Source of the DNA: Citrobacter sedlakii NBRC 105722
GTDB lineage: Bacteria; Pseudomonadota; Gammaproteobacteria; Enterobacterales; Enterobacteriaceae
Assembly (NCBI RefSeq): GCF_000759835.1
Contig: NZ_BBNB01000010.1
Location: 124,001-188,000, forward strand
Direction of reading: 5' to 3'
DNA length: 64,000 nt
The notes under the pieces were generated by a model, which searched no databases, was not told the origin of the DNA, and worked only from the letters and a program-made list of their open reading frames with translations. Shown piece by piece: positions 1 through 11,717 of the stretch. The position numbers and the translations under genes were made by a program. Numbering within the stretch: position 1 is the first letter of the stretch; each line of letters opens with the position of its first letter.

Positions 1-916
1 CCGTCGCCACCGCCACGGCAGCCGCGGCGTTCAACGCATTATGACGCCCCGGTGCGTTCAGGGTTACACGCAGCTCAGGCATCCCCTGACGCAGCAACGT
101 AAAATGCCCCTGCGGACCGATCTGCTGATAATCTTCCACGCGAACGTCAGCATCATCGCTAAAGCCGTAAGTCGTGGTCTGACGCCCGACGCGCGGCAAC
201 AGCTCGCGGATCACCGGGTCGTCAACGCACATCACCGCACGACCATAAAACGGCAGGTTATGCAGGAAATTAATGAACGTCTGCTTTAAATTTTCGAAGT
301 CGCCATGGTAGGTATCCATATGATCGGCTTCGATGTTAGTGACAATCGCCACCATCGGTTGCAGGTGCAGGAACGATGCGTCGCTCTCATCTGCTTCCGC
401 AATCAGATAACGGCTATGCCCGAGACGCGCATGCACGCCCGCCGCTTTCACCAGACCGCCGTTGACAAAGGTGGGGTCCAGGCCCGCTTCCGCGTATATG
501 CTGGAAACCATCGCGGTGGTGGTTGTTTTGCCGTGCGTCCCGGCAATTGCGATACCATGACGAAAACGCATCAGCTCCGCCAGCATCTCCGCGCGGCGGA
601 TCACCGGTATGCGCGCTTCATGCGCCGCCACGATCTCCGGGTTATCGGCGGAGATCGCGCTGGAGACCACCACCACGCTGGCGTCGAGCACGTTTTCCGG
701 ACGATGGTTAAAGTAAATCGTCGCTCCCAGATTGGTAAGCTGCTGCGTCACCGGGTTTGGCGCTAAGTCGGAACCACTGATCTGATAACCTTCGTTAGCC
801 AGAACTTCGGCAATACCGCCCATACCGGCACCACCGATGCCGACAAAGTGAATGTGCCGAACGCGACGCATTTCGGGCACGATGGAACGCAGTTTTGCCA
901 GTTGTTGTGTATTCAT
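1..916 (-). CDS. murC: UDP-N-acetylmuramate--L-alanine ligase, partial (C-terminal part outside window)
   Basis: MurC adds L-alanine to UDP-MurNAc, the first amino-acid step of peptidoglycan stem-peptide synthesis, in the cytoplasm. The ATG is at 916 and about 305 codons lie in the window, out of about 490 usual for the family; the rest lies beyond position 1. Translating the minus strand gives a start [18 protein letters not shown], then the glycine-rich [16 protein letters not shown]-binding segment and the ATP-binding loop GTHGKTTTT typical of Mur ligases. It follows murG after 57 bp in the dcw cluster. Identification is secure; only completeness is unknown. Confidence 0.97.
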   Translation of the reverse strand, partial: MNTQQLAKLRSIVPEMRRVRHIHFVGIGGAGMGGIAEVLANEGYQISGSDLAPNPVTQQLTNLGATIYFNHRPENVLDASVVVVSSAISADNPEIVAAHEARIPVIRRAEMLAELMRFRHGIAIAGTHGKTTTTAMVSSIYAEAGLDPTFVNGGLVKAAGVHARLGHSRYLIAEADESDASFLHLQPMVAIVTNIEADHMDTYHGDFENLKQTFINFLHNLPFYGRAVMCVDDPVIRELLPRVGRQTTTYGFSDDADVRVEDYQQIGPQGHFTLLRQGMPELRVTLNAPGRHNALNAAAAVAVAT

Positions 917-973
917 TCTTTACGCCATTAACTACTTCAAAAAATTCGTGCAGCGCAACACGCGCTGCGAGGG

Positions 974-2041
974 TTAAGCCCGGGCTGCCAGGCTGACTTC
1001 TTTCGCCACCCGTTCAGTGGCATCCGGGATGGCCGTCGCGCGCGCGCGTTGCGCCATCTCCAGTAATACGTCCCGATCCCACCCGGACAGGGTGTTCACA
1101 ACGGCATCCACGGTAAACTGCGGCTGCTCAAGGATTTTAGCGGCGCCCGCTTTTTCCAGCGGTAGCGCATTCCAGTACTGCTGCCGGTCTTTGTGCTGGA
1201 ACGGCACAAACAGCGCAGGTAAACCGGCTGCGGCGATCTCACTGACCGTCAGGGCGCCTGAACGACATACCACCACATCGGCCCATGCGTAAGCGGCGGC
1301 CATATCATCTATAAATTCAGTCACTTTATGCTGCGGTTGCCCGGCGCTGGCGTAAGCCTGTTTGACCGTCTGCTGCCCACCTTTTCCGCTTTGATGCCAG
1401 ATGGTCACGGCATTACCGAGTTTCGCGGCAACCTGCGGCAGCGTTTGATTCAGTACGCGCGCCCCCTGGGAACCACCGACCACCAGTATGCGAATCGGGC
1501 CAACACGCCCTGAAAGGCGATCCTGCGGCAGCGGTAACGCCAGCACGTCAGTCCGAACCGGGTTCCCTACCACTTCCGCATTCGGGAACGCGCCCGGGAA
1601 AGCCTGCATAACCTTGGTGGCAATTTTCGCCAGCCATTTATTGGTTAGCCCGGCAATGCCGTTTTGTTCGTGCAGCACCACCGGAATACCCAATGACCAC
1701 GCGGCAAGGCCGCCGGGGCCGGAAACATAGCCGCCCATCCCCAGCACGACGTCAGGCTTAAATGACTTCATGATCGCGCGCGCCTGACGCCACGCATTGA
1801 AAATACGCAGCGGCGCGGCCAGCAGCGCGTTGACGCCTTTCCCGCGCAGCCCGGAGATGCGGATGAAATCAATGTCAATTCCGTGCTTTGGAACTAAATC
1901 CGCTTCCATACGGTCTGCGGTGCCCAGCCAGCGAACATCCCAGCCCTGAGCCATTAAATGGTGCGCGACCGCCAGCCCCGGGAACACATGTCCGCCGGTA
2001 CCGCCCGCCATCACCATCAACCGCTTCGCCTGACCCCTCAT
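974..2041 (-). CDS. murG: UDP-GlcNAc:undecaprenyl-pyrophosphoryl-MurNAc-pentapeptide GlcNAc transferase
   Basis: MurG converts lipid I to lipid II at the cytoplasmic face of the inner membrane. The protein is 355 aa, the E. coli length. Residues 12-20 (AGGTGGHVF) form the first glycine-rich loop of this GT-B glycosyltransferase, and a second (VVGGSQGAR) opens the C-terminal UDP-GlcNAc domain. The HEQNG segment expected in the acceptor cleft is present. Its ATG overlaps the ftsW stop as ATGA, so translation is probably coupled. Nothing unusual was seen. Confidence 0.98.
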   Translation of the reverse strand: MRGQAKRLMVMAGGTGGHVFPGLAVAHHLMAQGWDVRWLGTADRMEADLVPKHGIDIDFIRISGLRGKGVNALLAAPLRIFNAWRQARAIMKSFKPDVVLGMGGYVSGPGGLAAWSLGIPVVLHEQNGIAGLTNKWLAKIATKVMQAFPGAFPNAEVVGNPVRTDVLALPLPQDRLSGRVGPIRILVVGGSQGARVLNQTLPQVAAKLGNAVTIWHQSGKGGQQTVKQAYASAGQPQHKVTEFIDDMAAAYAWADVVVCRSGALTVSEIAAAGLPALFVPFQHKDRQQYWNALPLEKAGAAKILEQPQFTVDAVVNTLSGWDRDVLLEMAQRARATAIPDATERVAKEVSLAARA

Positions 2042-3282
2042 CGTAAACCTCGTGTAAACGCCTGGGCTTTTTCCAGACGTGTTTCATAATCAATTCGCAG
2101 CAACATCATGATTGCCGTCGACATAATCAACAGACTTGAGCCACCGTAGCTGATAAGCGGCAGCGTCAGACCTTTGGTTGGCAGCATCCCCGCCGCGGCC
2201 CCCACGTTAACCAGCGCCTGGAAACTAAACCAGATCCCGATAGAGCAAGCCAAAAAGCCGGAAAAGCGGTGGTCAATCTGTAACGCCTTACGGCCAATCG
2301 ACATCGCGCGAAAAGCGACGAAGAATACCATTAAAAGTGCCAGTACCACACCGATATAACCCAGTTCTTCCCCAATAATGGCGAAGATGAAGTCGGTATG
2401 CGCTTCCGGCAAATACTCCAGTTTCTGTACTGAGTTACCCAGCCCTTGTCCCCAGACTTCCCCGCGACCAAACGCCATCAGAGACTGAGTGAGCTGATAA
2501 CCGCTACCGAATGGGTCTTCCCACGGGTTCCAGAACGAAGTCACGCGGCGAATACGATACGGTTCTGCGAGGATCAGCAGCACGACCGCCGAAATCCCCA
2601 TGCCGATGATGGCGATGAACTGCCACAGCTTCGCCCCGGCCAGAAAAAGCATCGCCAGCGTGGTGACGAACAGCACCACAACGGTGCCGAGGTCAGGCTG
2701 CGCCAGCAGCAATACCGCCAGTACGAGGATCACGCCCATCGGTTTTAAAAAGCCGCGCAGGTTGTTCCGCACTTCGTCAACCTTGCGCACCAGATAATTC
2801 GCCAGGTAACAGAACAACGACAGCTTGGTGAATTCCGCCGGCTGAATACGCAGCGGCCCGAGCGCAATCCAGCGCGATGCCCCGTTCACCGAGCTGCCGA
2901 CCACCAGTACGATCAACAGCATGATGATCGAGGCGATCAGCATCGTGGTGCTGTAGCGCTGCCAGAACTCCATCGGCAGGCGTAGCGTGATCATCGCCAG
3001 ACAAAATGCCAGTAAAATATAGAGCGCGTCACGTTTGGCAAACAGGAACGGATCGCCCGCCAGACGCTGGCCTACCGGCATAGATGCCGAAGTCACCATC
3101 ACGAAACCGATCGCCGCCAGGCCAAAAGTCAGCCACAGCAGCATACGGTCATACATCACCAGGCTGTCGGTGTCTTTATCCCGCGAGCCCATCACCCAGC
3201 CTTTCAGCGCCGCAAAGATCCAGCCCAGGATGCCAAATCCCGGCAGGCGCGGCAGTCTCAGGCGAGGGAGAGATAAACGCAT
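2038..3282 (-). CDS. ftsW: Septal peptidoglycan polymerase (SEDS family)
   Basis: FtsW is the SEDS glycosyltransferase that polymerises lipid II at the division septum together with FtsI, encoded upstream in the same cluster. It is 414 aa and highly hydrophobic, with about ten membrane segments expected. The signature region from the large periplasmic loop ([20 protein letters not shown]) is intact. A longer reading with TTG at 3285 exists, but the ATG at 3282 gives the family length and shares one base with the murD stop (TGATG). Confidence 0.97.
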   Translation of the reverse strand: MRLSLPRLRLPRLPGFGILGWIFAALKGWVMGSRDKDTDSLVMYDRMLLWLTFGLAAIGFVMVTSASMPVGQRLAGDPFLFAKRDALYILLAFCLAMITLRLPMEFWQRYSTTMLIASIIMLLIVLVVGSSVNGASRWIALGPLRIQPAEFTKLSLFCYLANYLVRKVDEVRNNLRGFLKPMGVILVLAVLLLAQPDLGTVVVLFVTTLAMLFLAGAKLWQFIAIIGMGISAVVLLILAEPYRIRRVTSFWNPWEDPFGSGYQLTQSLMAFGRGEVWGQGLGNSVQKLEYLPEAHTDFIFAIIGEELGYIGVVLALLMVFFVAFRAMSIGRKALQIDHRFSGFLACSIGIWFSFQALVNVGAAAGMLPTKGLTLPLISYGGSSLLIMSTAIMMLLRIDYETRLEKAQAFTRGLR

Positions 3283-4598
3283 CAACCTAACTCCTTCGCC
3301 AGACGGGTAAAGACATCACCCCGTTGCTCAAAATTCTTAAACTGGTCGAGGCTGGCGCAGGCCGGAGAGAGCAGAACCATATCACCCGACTTCACGCGCG
3401 GCGCCAGCAGGCGCATTGCTTCTTCCAGGGTTTCTGTCTGTTCGGCGATCTCCGGACGCAGCGCGGCAAGCTGCGCCCCATCGCGACCAAAGCAGTACAG
3501 CCGCACGCGATCGCCGTCGAGGTAGCGCGCAAGCGACGAAAAATCCGCCGACTTGCCGTCGCCGCCCAGCAGCAGATGCAGTGTGCCATCAACGTGCAGC
3601 CCGTTCAGCGCCGCCTCGGTACTGCCCACGTTGGTGGCTTTCGAATCGTTGATCCAGCGCACCCCGTTGTGCTCCAATGCCAGCTGGAAGCGATGCGCCA
3701 GGCCGGTAAAGGTGGTCAGGGCTTTCAGGCTGCTGGCGCGCGGTAAACCTGCGGCGTCCGCCAGCGCCAGCGCCGCCAGGGCATTGGTATAATTGTGCTG
3801 CCCGCTGAGTTTCATCTCTTTCACGTTCAGCACTTTTTCGCCTTTCACCCGCAGCCAGGTTTCGCCCTGCTGGCGGTTAAGGTGGTAGTCACCCATGTTT
3901 ACGCCGAAGCTGACGCAACGCGCATCGGCGCCGCGCACCGGCATGGTCAGCGCATCGTCAGCATTGACGACGCACACTTTGGCGTTCTCATAGACGCGCA
4001 GTTTCGCCGCGCGGTACTGCTGCAGACCAAACGGATAGCGATCCATATGATCTTCAGTCACGTTGAGGATCGTCGCCGCCACCGCCTGCAGACTGCAGGT
4101 GGTTTCCAGTTGGAAACTGGACAATTCCAGAACGTACAGTTCGCGCTCGGCATCCAGCAGCATCAACGCGGGCAGGCCGATATTGCCGCCGACGCCGACG
4201 TTTACGCCTGCCGCTTTCGCCATCTCGCCCACCAGCGTGGTGACCGTACTTTTGCCGTTCGAGCCAGTAATCGCCACAATCGGCGCCTGCGCTTCACGGC
4301 AGAACAGTTCAATATCGCCGACAATTTCCACGCCTGCGTCGGCGGCGGCGCTCAGCGCCGGGTGCGCCAGGGCAATACCAGGGCTGGCGACAATCAGATC
4401 CGCCGCCAGCAGCCAGTCTTCATTCAGGCTGCCAATGTGGCGCTCAACCGCTTCGGGTAGTTTATCCAGCCCCGGCGGCGTCGCCCGGGTGTCCATCACG
4501 CGAGGAGTCACGCCGCGGGCAAGAAAAAAGTCCACGCAAGAGAGTCCGGTAAGCCCCAGACCGATAATGACGACGTTTTTGCCCTGGTAATCAGCCAT
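3282..4598 (-). CDS. murD: UDP-N-acetylmuramoyl-L-alanine--D-glutamate ligase
   Basis: MurD adds D-glutamate to UDP-MurNAc-L-Ala in the cytoplasm. The protein is 438 aa, the usual length. The N-terminal Rossmann-like UDP domain starts with [13 protein letters not shown], the ATP loop TGSNGKST lies at residues 111-118, and the C-terminal domain carries DSKATN and [17 protein letters not shown]. The stop shares one base with the ftsW ATG, and the start lies 2 bp after the mraY stop. Confidence 0.98.
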   Translation of the reverse strand: MADYQGKNVVIIGLGLTGLSCVDFFLARGVTPRVMDTRATPPGLDKLPEAVERHIGSLNEDWLLAADLIVASPGIALAHPALSAAADAGVEIVGDIELFCREAQAPIVAITGSNGKSTVTTLVGEMAKAAGVNVGVGGNIGLPALMLLDAERELYVLELSSFQLETTCSLQAVAATILNVTEDHMDRYPFGLQQYRAAKLRVYENAKVCVVNADDALTMPVRGADARCVSFGVNMGDYHLNRQQGETWLRVKGEKVLNVKEMKLSGQHNYTNALAALALADAAGLPRASSLKALTTFTGLAHRFQLALEHNGVRWINDSKATNVGSTEAALNGLHVDGTLHLLLGGDGKSADFSSLARYLDGDRVRLYCFGRDGAQLAALRPEIAEQTETLEEAMRLLAPRVKSGDMVLLSPACASLDQFKNFEQRGDVFTRLAKELG

Positions 4599-4600
4599 GA

Positions 4601-5683
4601 TTAACGTACCTTCAGCGTTGCCAGGCCAATCAGCACCAGCATCAGCGAAATAATCCAGAAGCGCACAATCACGCGCGGTTCCGGCCAGCCTTTCAGTTCA
4701 TAATGGTGATGAATCGGCGCCATGCGGAAAATACGCTGTCCGCGCAGTTTAAAGGAGCCGACCTGCAGGATAACCGACAGGGTTTCCACGACAAACACGC
4801 CGCCCATAATCACCAGCAGGAACTCCTGACGCAGCAGCACAGCAATAATCCCCAGCGCGCCGCCCAGCGCCAGCGAACCGACATCGCCCATAAAGACCTG
4901 CGCCGGGTAAGTATTGAACCACAGGAAACCTAATCCCGCGCCGACTATCGCCGTACAGACGATCACCAGTTCCCCCGCATGACGCAGATACGGAATATGC
5001 AGATAGTTGGCGAAATTCATGTTACCGGTCGCCCACGCCACCAGGGCAAATCCCGCGGCGACGAAGACGGTAGGCATAATGGCTAAGCCATCCAGACCGT
5101 CGGTCAGGTTCACCGCATTCCCCGTCCCCACAATCACGAAATACGCCAGCAGGACGTAGAACAGGCCCAACTGCGGCATGACGTCTTTAAAGAACGGCAC
5201 CACCAGCTCGGTGGCAGGCGTATCTTTCCCGGCGAGATACAGGGCGAATGCCACACCCAGCGCAATCACCGACATCCAGAAATACTTCCAGCGGGCAATC
5301 AGCCCTTTGGTGTCTTTACGCACCACTTTGCGGTAGTCGTCAACAAAACCAATAATGCCGTAGCCAATCAGCACAACCAGTACACACCAGACGTACGGGT
5401 TGGACGGATAAGCCCACAGCAGCACGGAAATCACAATCGCCGTCAGGATCATAATACCGCCCATCGTCGGCGTCCCACGCTTGCTGAAGTGAGATTCCGG
5501 ACCGTCGTTACGCACGACCTGACCGAAGGAGAGCTTTTGCAAACGGGCAATCATGCGCGGGCCCATCCATAAGGAGATGAACAGCGCGGTCAGCAGGCTG
5601 ACGATGGCGCGAAACGTCAGATAGGAAAAGACGTTGAAGCCGGAATAATATTTGACCAAATGTTCGGCCAGCCAAACTAACAT
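4601..5683 (-). CDS. mraY: Phospho-MurNAc-pentapeptide transferase
   Basis: MraY moves phospho-MurNAc-pentapeptide from UDP to undecaprenyl phosphate, making lipid I in the inner membrane. It is 360 aa, polytopic and full length. The catalytic aspartate pair D115-D116 (FVDDYRK) and the NxxDGxDGL motif at 192-200 are present, and the C-terminal MAPIHHHYE histidine cluster is intact. It overlaps the end of murF by 7 bp. Confidence 0.98.
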   Translation of the reverse strand: MLVWLAEHLVKYYSGFNVFSYLTFRAIVSLLTALFISLWMGPRMIARLQKLSFGQVVRNDGPESHFSKRGTPTMGGIMILTAIVISVLLWAYPSNPYVWCVLVVLIGYGIIGFVDDYRKVVRKDTKGLIARWKYFWMSVIALGVAFALYLAGKDTPATELVVPFFKDVMPQLGLFYVLLAYFVIVGTGNAVNLTDGLDGLAIMPTVFVAAGFALVAWATGNMNFANYLHIPYLRHAGELVIVCTAIVGAGLGFLWFNTYPAQVFMGDVGSLALGGALGIIAVLLRQEFLLVIMGGVFVVETLSVILQVGSFKLRGQRIFRMAPIHHHYELKGWPEPRVIVRFWIISLMLVLIGLATLKVR

Positions 5684-7035
5684 GTTCCATTCTCCTGTAA
5701 TGCGCGTACTACCTCTTCCATGGCGGCACTACGTGAACCCTTCACTAAAATGGTAATGATCTGCTGCTCTGCAATCAGCGCCTTCAGACGGGCGATCAGC
5801 GCGGATTTGTCCGCGAAATGCTCGCCTGTGCCGCTGGCCTCGCTGATGGCATGGCTCAGTTTTCCTGTACTCAGTACACTGTCGATCCCCGCCGCGCGCG
5901 CGGCAGTGCCGACCTGCACATGGCACGCTTCGCTTTCTGCGCCCAGCTCCGCCATATCGCCCACCACCAGTACGCGGTAGCCCGGCATTTCGGCCAGGAC
6001 CTGTACGGCGGCGGTCATTGATCCGACGTTAGCGTTGTAGGAATCATCCAGCAGCAGCTTGTTTTCTGCCAACTGAACCGGGAACAGACGTCCCGGCACC
6101 GCTTTCAGATCCGCGAGGCCGGATTTGATCGCCTCCAGCGGCGCGCCGACAGCCATCGCCAGCGACGCTGCCGCCAGCGCATTGGCGATGTTGTGACGCC
6201 CCGGCAGCGGCAACAGCACATCAATGCCCCCCACCGGCGTCTGGAGGGTGAACTCCGTACCGTGCGAGGTCACATGGATGTTGGTCGCGGTAAAATCGCT
6301 GTTGGCGGCATTCGGGGAAAAGCGCCAGACTTTACGGTCGCCAATCACGCTTTGCCAGTTCAGCCAGTCGTTGTTATCAGCGTTCATAATGGCAATGCCG
6401 TTTTCCGGCAGACCGGTATAGATTTCGCCTTTCGCCTTCGCCACGCCCGCCAGAGAGCCGAAGCCCTCAAGATGCGCGGCAGCCAGATTATTGACCAGCG
6501 CCGCTTCTGGTCGCGTCAGGCTGACGGTCCACGCAATTTCGCCCTGGTGATTGGCGCCTAATTCAATAACGGCAAAGTCATATTCTTCGGTTAACCGCAG
6601 CAGCGTCATCGGTACGCCGATATCATTATTAAGATTGCCTGCGGTGTATAAGGTTTTGCCACACTGGCTCAGAATAGCGGCGGCCATCTCTTTGACGGAG
6701 GTTTTGCCGGAGGAACCGGTCAGCGCGACTACGCGAGCCGGTACCTGCGCGCGAACCCACGCGGCCAGTTCGCCAAACGCCAGACGGGTGTCCTGAACGA
6801 CAAGCTGCGGCAAGTCACAGTCCAGCGGACGGCTGACCAGCAGCGCCCCCGCTCCGCCCTCTTTCGCCTGGGCGGCAAAATCATGGGCGTCAAAGCGTTC
6901 GCCTTTCAGCGCCACAAACAGGCAGCCCGGCGTCAGTTTGCGCGTATCGGTGGTCACGGCGTCGAGGGTCAGATCGTCCCCTTTCAGTTTGCCGTTAAGG
7001 ATGCCGGCAAGTTGACTGAGCGTTACGCTAATCAT
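5677..7035 (-). CDS. murF: UDP-MurNAc-tripeptide--D-alanyl-D-alanine ligase
   Basis: MurF attaches D-Ala-D-Ala, completing the UDP-MurNAc-pentapeptide. It is 452 aa, matching enteric MurF. The ATP-binding loop TGSSGKTS is at residues 106-113; [10 protein letters not shown] and DSYNAN motifs of the central and C-terminal Mur ligase domains follow. The start overlaps the murE stop by 4 bp and the end overlaps mraY by 7 bp, consistent with co-translation. Confidence 0.98.
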   Translation of the reverse strand: MISVTLSQLAGILNGKLKGDDLTLDAVTTDTRKLTPGCLFVALKGERFDAHDFAAQAKEGGAGALLVSRPLDCDLPQLVVQDTRLAFGELAAWVRAQVPARVVALTGSSGKTSVKEMAAAILSQCGKTLYTAGNLNNDIGVPMTLLRLTEEYDFAVIELGANHQGEIAWTVSLTRPEAALVNNLAAAHLEGFGSLAGVAKAKGEIYTGLPENGIAIMNADNNDWLNWQSVIGDRKVWRFSPNAANSDFTATNIHVTSHGTEFTLQTPVGGIDVLLPLPGRHNIANALAAASLAMAVGAPLEAIKSGLADLKAVPGRLFPVQLAENKLLLDDSYNANVGSMTAAVQVLAEMPGYRVLVVGDMAELGAESEACHVQVGTAARAAGIDSVLSTGKLSHAISEASGTGEHFADKSALIARLKALIAEQQIITILVKGSRSAAMEEVVRALQENGTC

Positions 7036-8519
7036 GCGATAACCCCCAGCAGCCGCGCTGCGGTTACGCGGTCAGAATAGTCGAGACGCTGCGTGCCGAT
7101 GATTTGGTAATCTTCATGACCTTTACCCGCTACCAGCACCACGTCGTTTTCTTTCGCCTGCATAATGGCGTTCGTGACCGCCTCGGCGCGGCCTTCCATC
7201 ACCCGGGCGTGTCCGGCATCCAGCATTCCCGCCAGAATGTCATCGATAATAGCGCGCGGTTCTTCGGTACGTGGATTGTCGTCGGTAACGACAACCACAT
7301 CGGCAAACTCTTCCGCGATCGCCCCCATCAGCGGACGCTTACCTTTGTCGCGATCGCCGCCACAGCCAAAGACGCACCAGAGCTGACCGGTACAGTGCAG
7401 ACGCGCCGCCTGTAACGCTTTTTCCAGCGCATCCGGGGTGTGGGCGTAGTCAACCACCACGGTGGTTTTACCCGGCGCGCTGAACACTTCCATGCGACCG
7501 CAAACCGGCTGCAAACGCGCGGCGGTTTTCAGCAGTTCGCTCAGCGGATAGCCCAGCGCCAGCAGCGTCGCCAGCGCCAACAGCAGATTACTGACATTAA
7601 AGGCGCCCATCAGACGGCTTTCGATTTCGCCTTCACCCCAGCTTGAAGCAAAGCGAATCGTCGCGCCGCTATCGTGATAGTTCACGTCGACTGCCTTCAG
7701 CCAACGGCCATGGCAGTTCGGGTTGATGTGGTCTTCCATCGAGACGGCAACCGCGTCCGGCAGATTTGCCAGCCAGCGGCGACCCACTTCGTCATCCGCG
7801 TTGATAATGGCCTGACCATAATGATGCGTGGAGAAAAGCAGCCATTTTGCCGCTTCGTACTGTTCCATGTCACCGTGATAGTCCAGGTGATCGCGGCTGA
7901 GATTGGTAAAGACGCTCGCGGCGAATTTCAGCGCCGCCACGCGATGCTGCACCAGACCGTGCGAAGAGACTTCCATTGCGCCAAAGGTGGCGCCTTCATC
8001 GACCAGTCCCGCCAGGACATGCTGCACATCTACCGCCGACCCGGTGGTATTTTCAGTCGGGATCACTTTCCCCAACAGGCCATTGCCGACGGTGCCCATC
8101 ACCGCGCTGGTTTCGCCCAACAGTTGGCTCCACTGCGCCAGCAATTGTGTGGTGGTGGTTTTACCGTTGGTGCCGGTCACGCCAACCAGACGCATGTTTT
8201 CAGAGGGTTCGTGATAAAAGCGACCAGCCAGTGCAGATAAACGTTCGTTCAGTTGGCTCAGATAGATGACCGGTACGCCGTGCATTTCACGAACTTCGCC
8301 GTCGGTCGCCTCTTCTTTCGCTTCTGCAATAATGGCAGCCACACCTTGCGCTATCGCCTGCGGGATATATCGACGCCCGTCCGCCTGATGACCTTTCACT
8401 GCCACAAAGAGATCGCCCGAAGCAGCCACGCGGCTGTCGAGTGTCATCTCTCGCAGTTCTCTCGCAGGTAAACCTGGTACCCACGGAGCAAGAAGGTCGC
8501 GCAAATTACGATCTGCCAC
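7032..8519 (-). CDS. murE: UDP-MurNAc-L-Ala-D-Glu--meso-diaminopimelate ligase
   Basis: MurE adds meso-diaminopimelate to the stem peptide. It is 495 aa. The ATP loop TGTNGKTT is at residues 115-122, and DNPR at 414-417 is the motif that selects meso-DAP over lysine, as expected for a Gram-negative. The start overlaps the end of ftsI by 14 bp, as in E. coli. Confidence 0.98.
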   Translation of the reverse strand: MADRNLRDLLAPWVPGLPARELREMTLDSRVAASGDLFVAVKGHQADGRRYIPQAIAQGVAAIIAEAKEEATDGEVREMHGVPVIYLSQLNERLSALAGRFYHEPSENMRLVGVTGTNGKTTTTQLLAQWSQLLGETSAVMGTVGNGLLGKVIPTENTTGSAVDVQHVLAGLVDEGATFGAMEVSSHGLVQHRVAALKFAASVFTNLSRDHLDYHGDMEQYEAAKWLLFSTHHYGQAIINADDEVGRRWLANLPDAVAVSMEDHINPNCHGRWLKAVDVNYHDSGATIRFASSWGEGEIESRLMGAFNVSNLLLALATLLALGYPLSELLKTAARLQPVCGRMEVFSAPGKTTVVVDYAHTPDALEKALQAARLHCTGQLWCVFGCGGDRDKGKRPLMGAIAEEFADVVVVTDDNPRTEEPRAIIDDILAGMLDAGHARVMEGRAEAVTNAIMQAKENDVVLVAGKGHEDYQIIGTQRLDYSDRVTAARLLGVIA

Positions 8520-10260
8520 CTGTTCCCTCGCCTTGATTAATTACGAATTCACTTTTTTCGCCCGTGGCCAGCGCATCCGGCTCGATGTTCATGGTGCGCA
8601 GTACGCCGCCCATGATGGCACCAAAGACCGGCGCGGACACGGCGCCGCCGTAGTATTTACCCGCCTGCGGATCGTTGATAACAACAACCAGCGCAAAGCG
8701 CGGCTGACTCGCAGGCGCAACGCCCGCGGTATAAGCAATGTATTTGTTGATGTAGCGGCCATCCGGTCCGACTTTTTTCGCCGTCCCGGTTTTAATCGCG
8801 ATGCGATAACCTTTAATTGCCGCTTTCACGCCGCCACCGCCCGGCAGGGCCACGCTTTCCATCATATGTACGACGGTGCGCACGATGGATTCCGGGAAGA
8901 TGCGTTCTCCCGGAACAGGGGGATCAACTTTGGTGATCGACAGCGGACGGTAAACCCCGTAGCTGCCGATGGTTGCGTAGACTCGCGCTAACTGTAACGG
9001 CGTTACCATTAGCCCGTAGCCGAAAGAGAAGGTGGCCCTCTCTATGTCAGACCACCGTTGTTTTTGAGGATATAAGCCACTGCGTTCTCCGACCAACCCC
9101 AAATTGGTCGCTTTTCCCAGCCCAAAACGTGAGTAAGTGTCTACTAACGCTGAGGACGGCATCGCTAACGCCAGCTTAGAAACACCGACGTTACTCGACT
9201 TCTGTAGAACCCCGGTCAGGGTCAATTCGCTGTAGCGCGCCACGTCTTTGATTTCGTGACCGTTAATTCGATAGGGAATGGTGTTGAGCACCGTGTTCTC
9301 GTTGACGATACCCCGCTGGAGCGCCGTCATGACCACCATCGGTTTGACGGTGGAACCCGGTTCGAAAACGTCGGTAATGGTCCGGTTACGCATCGCGTCT
9401 TTCGGCGTACCGCTGAGGTTGTTCGGGTTGTAGGACGGGCTGTTCGCCATCGCCAGGACTTCGCCGGTGTTCACATCCACCAACACCGCGCTGCCGGATT
9501 CCGCTTTGTTAAACGCCACCGCGTTGTTCAGCTCGCGATAAACCAGCGCCTGCAGGCGCTCATCAATACTCAGCGCCAGGTTGTGCGCCGCCTGGCTGTC
9601 GGTGGAGGAGATATCCTCAATCACGCGGCCATAGCGGTCTTTACGCACCACACGTTCGCCAGGCTGGCCGGTCAGCCATTTGTCGAAGCTTTTTTCGACG
9701 CCTTCGATACCCTGGCTGTCAACGTTGGTGAACCCGATGAGGTGAGCGGTCACTTCGCCGGAAGGGTAGTAGCGACGTGATTCTTCACGCAAATGAATGC
9801 CCGGTAGCTTCAGCTTTTTGATGTAGTCGGCCATATCCGGGTTGAGCTGACGCGCCAGATAGATAAAGCGCCCTTTCGGGTTGGCGTTAATGCGGGCAGC
9901 CAGCTGATCGAGCGGGATATTAAGCGCGGTGGAGAGCGCTTTCCAGCGATCCCCGACGCTGACGCCACCCGCGTCGTGCACTTCTTTCGGGTCCGCCCAA
10001 ATCGCTTTCACCGGCACGCTGACCGCCAGCGGACGCCCGGAACGGTCAGTGATCATACCGCGGGAAGTGGCGACTTCCTGGACGCGCAGCGAACGCATGT
10101 CGCCCTGACGCACCAGCATATCCGGGGCGATAATCTGCAACCAGGCCACGCGGCCCAGCAGAAAACCCAGCGCCAATAAAATGCAGCCGCAAAGCAACGC
10201 AAAACGCCAACTGATAAAGTTGGTTTGTTCTTCCTGGCGTTTCGCTTTTATACGCGTCAT
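8506..10260 (-). CDS. ftsI: Septal transpeptidase PBP3, with ERIC-altered N-terminus
   Basis: FtsI (PBP3) cross-links septal peptidoglycan and is the partner of FtsW. The cytoplasmic tail is followed by a membrane anchor (about residues 19-41), the pedestal domain and the transpeptidase domain, with STVK (S303), SSN and KTGTA motifs intact. The protein is 584 aa, four shorter than E. coli's 588. It begins [11 protein letters not shown] rather than the MKAAAKTQKPKRQEE remembered from E. coli and Salmonella, because an ERIC repeat has been inserted at the old start; ATG-ACG-CGT-ATA comes from the ERIC end. The change is confined to the cytoplasmic tail, so enzymatic function should be unaffected. 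The new ATG overlaps the stop of a 46-codon ORF as ATGA. Confidence 0.96.
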   Translation of the reverse strand: MTRIKAKRQEEQTNFISWRFALLCGCILLALGFLLGRVAWLQIIAPDMLVRQGDMRSLRVQEVATSRGMITDRSGRPLAVSVPVKAIWADPKEVHDAGGVSVGDRWKALSTALNIPLDQLAARINANPKGRFIYLARQLNPDMADYIKKLKLPGIHLREESRRYYPSGEVTAHLIGFTNVDSQGIEGVEKSFDKWLTGQPGERVVRKDRYGRVIEDISSTDSQAAHNLALSIDERLQALVYRELNNAVAFNKAESGSAVLVDVNTGEVLAMANSPSYNPNNLSGTPKDAMRNRTITDVFEPGSTVKPMVVMTALQRGIVNENTVLNTIPYRINGHEIKDVARYSELTLTGVLQKSSNVGVSKLALAMPSSALVDTYSRFGLGKATNLGLVGERSGLYPQKQRWSDIERATFSFGYGLMVTPLQLARVYATIGSYGVYRPLSITKVDPPVPGERIFPESIVRTVVHMMESVALPGGGGVKAAIKGYRIAIKTGTAKKVGPDGRYINKYIAYTAGVAPASQPRFALVVVINDPQAGKYYGGAVSAPVFGAIMGGVLRTMNIEPDALATGEKSEFVINQGEGTGGRS

Positions 10261-10373
10261 GCTTCAAGCTGCCTCTGCGTTGGCTGCGCACACGTCTCCT
10301 GGTCGCTTACGTGTGTAAGCGCCTGGAGATTCATGTGCTTGCTGCCTTGATGCATCATGAATGCTTTTGCGTA
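10251..10373 (-). repeat. ERIC (IRU) repeat inserted between ftsL and the ftsI body
   Basis: On the minus strand the segment reads through landmarks of the Enterobacterial Repetitive Intergenic Consensus: CATGAATCTCCAGG, CGCTTACACACGTAAGCGACC, GCGCAGCCAACGCAG and CTTGAAGCATGACGCGTATA. These correspond to the GTGAATCCCCAGGAGCTTACAT and AAGTAAGTGACTGGGG cores used as ERIC primers. The length, about 123 bp, fits the usual 126-127 bp. Ends are assigned at TA dinucleotides and are uncertain by a few bases. The rest of the cluster is tightly packed, so this is the only mobile-type insertion in it. Confidence 0.88.
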
Positions 10374-10397
10374 GCGTGTTTCCTGCATTGCTTTCAT
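10257..10397 (-). CDS. 46-codon upstream ORF left from the original ftsI start
   Basis: An ATG at 10397 lies 15 bp after the ftsL stop, where ftsI normally begins, and its first codons (ATG AAA GCA) match the ancestral FtsI start MKA. The frame then runs through the ERIC element for 46 codons and stops with TGA overlapping the new ftsI ATG at 10260 (ATGA). The peptide has no recognisable domain and is probably a by-product. Its translation could deliver ribosomes to ftsI by coupling, which is an inference. Confidence 0.55.
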   Translation of the reverse strand: MKAMQETRYAKAFMMHQGSKHMNLQALTHVSDQETCAQPTQRQLEA

Positions 10398-10412
10398 GCG
10401 TCGCGCTGTTCC

Positions 10413-10778
10413 TTATTTTTGGACTACGATATTTTCTTGTGAGGGATCAACATGCTGCATTTGCAGCTTTTCCGTTGCGATCCGTTCCACCCGGCTATGG
10501 TCGCCGAGCGCGTTTTCTTCAAGGATCAGGTTGCGCCATTCAATATCCAGCGCATCACGCTCCAGAACCAGTTGTTCACGCTGCGCGGTCAGTAACCGCG
10601 TATGGTGAGCGGTCGTTACCACCGTCACCGCCGTCACAATGATGCAAATGAACAGGCAGAGTGGCAGCTTCCCGAATCGCAAAAGATCGTCACCGATCAC
10701 GCCAGGCAAGGCATGGCGCTCGTTGCTTCCTATCGATCCTTTCACTTTGCTAAGGGCTTCTGTCACTCTGCTGATCAT
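10413..10778 (-). CDS. ftsL: Cell division protein FtsL
   Basis: FtsL is a bitopic divisome protein that forms a complex with FtsB and FtsQ and activates FtsWI. It is 121 aa, the E. coli length. A short cytoplasmic segment precedes one membrane span at about residues 38-57 ([19 protein letters not shown]), then a periplasmic coiled-coil-like helix ([20 protein letters not shown]). The ATG overlaps the rsmH stop as ATGA. The downstream gap to ftsI is enlarged by the ERIC element. Confidence 0.97.
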   Translation of the reverse strand: MISRVTEALSKVKGSIGSNERHALPGVIGDDLLRFGKLPLCLFICIIVTAVTVVTTAHHTRLLTAQREQLVLERDALDIEWRNLILEENALGDHSRVERIATEKLQMQHVDPSQENIVVQK

Positions 10779-11716
10779 GCGTTCGTCCTCTCTGCAATGC
10801 GCAGAACTGAACTACGGGCACGAGGATTTTCTGCGACCTCTTTTTCACCCGGCATCAACTTGCCTAACGCTCTTAACTCACGGCCGCCCAGTTTACTGAG
10901 CTGCGCTTCCGTCATCGGGATCCCGGCGGGCACTTTCGGACCGCGGCTTTGCTCGCGCATAAAGCGTTTCACAATGCGATCTTCCAGCGAGTGGAAGCTG
11001 ATGACAGAAAGCCGCCCACCCGGGGCCAGCACGCTGAGCGAGCTTTTTAGCGCCTGCTCTATCTCCTCCAGTTCACTGTTTACCCAGATGCGCACCGCCT
11101 GGAAGGTACGGGTCGCGGGATGTTTGAATTTGTCCTTCACCGGTGTTGCCGCCGCGACCACCTCCGCCAGCTCTTTGGTACGGGTCATCGGCTGCTCGCG
11201 GTTACGTTCAACGATGGCGCGGGCGATGCGCTTCGCAAAACGCTCTTCGCCAAAGGTTTTCAGTACCCAGGCAATATCCGCTTCTTCCGCGGTTTGCAGC
11301 CACTCGGCGGCGGACTGGCCGCGCGTCGGGTCCATCCGCATGTCCAGCGGGCCGTCGCGCATAAAGGAAAAGCCACGTTCAGCATCGTCGAGCTGCGGTG
11401 AAGAGACGCCAAGATCGAGAAGAATCCCGTCGATCTTGCCGGTAAGATCGCGCTCGCCGACATAGTCAGCCAGCGCCGAAAAAGGTCCATGAATGATGGA
11501 GAAGCGCGGATCATTGATGGTTTGCGCAACGGCGATCGCCTGCGGATCGCGATCGATTGCCAGCAAGCGCCCTTCTTCGCCAAGCTGCGAGAGAATGAGG
11601 CGCGAGTGGCCACCGCGACCAAATGTCCCATCAATGTAGATGCCATCAGGACGAATGTTCAGGCCATTGACGGCCTCGTCGAGCAGCACCGTGGTGTGTT
11701 TAAAGTTTTCCATCAT
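10775..11716 (-). CDS. rsmH: 16S rRNA (cytosine1402-N4)-methyltransferase
   Basis: RsmH (MraW) methylates N4 of C1402 in 16S rRNA using S-adenosylmethionine. It is 313 aa from the ATG at 11716 ([16 protein letters not shown]). The open frame extends further upstream, but that part overlaps mraZ and does not match the family. The SAM-binding segment [10 protein letters not shown] and the C-terminal [12 protein letters not shown] motif are intact. The start lies 1 bp after the mraZ stop. Confidence 0.97.
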   Translation of the reverse strand: MMENFKHTTVLLDEAVNGLNIRPDGIYIDGTFGRGGHSRLILSQLGEEGRLLAIDRDPQAIAVAQTINDPRFSIIHGPFSALADYVGERDLTGKIDGILLDLGVSSPQLDDAERGFSFMRDGPLDMRMDPTRGQSAAEWLQTAEEADIAWVLKTFGEERFAKRIARAIVERNREQPMTRTKELAEVVAAATPVKDKFKHPATRTFQAVRIWVNSELEEIEQALKSSLSVLAPGGRLSVISFHSLEDRIVKRFMREQSRGPKVPAGIPMTEAQLSKLGGRELRALGKLMPGEKEVAENPRARSSVLRIAERTNA

Positions 11717-11717
11717 C

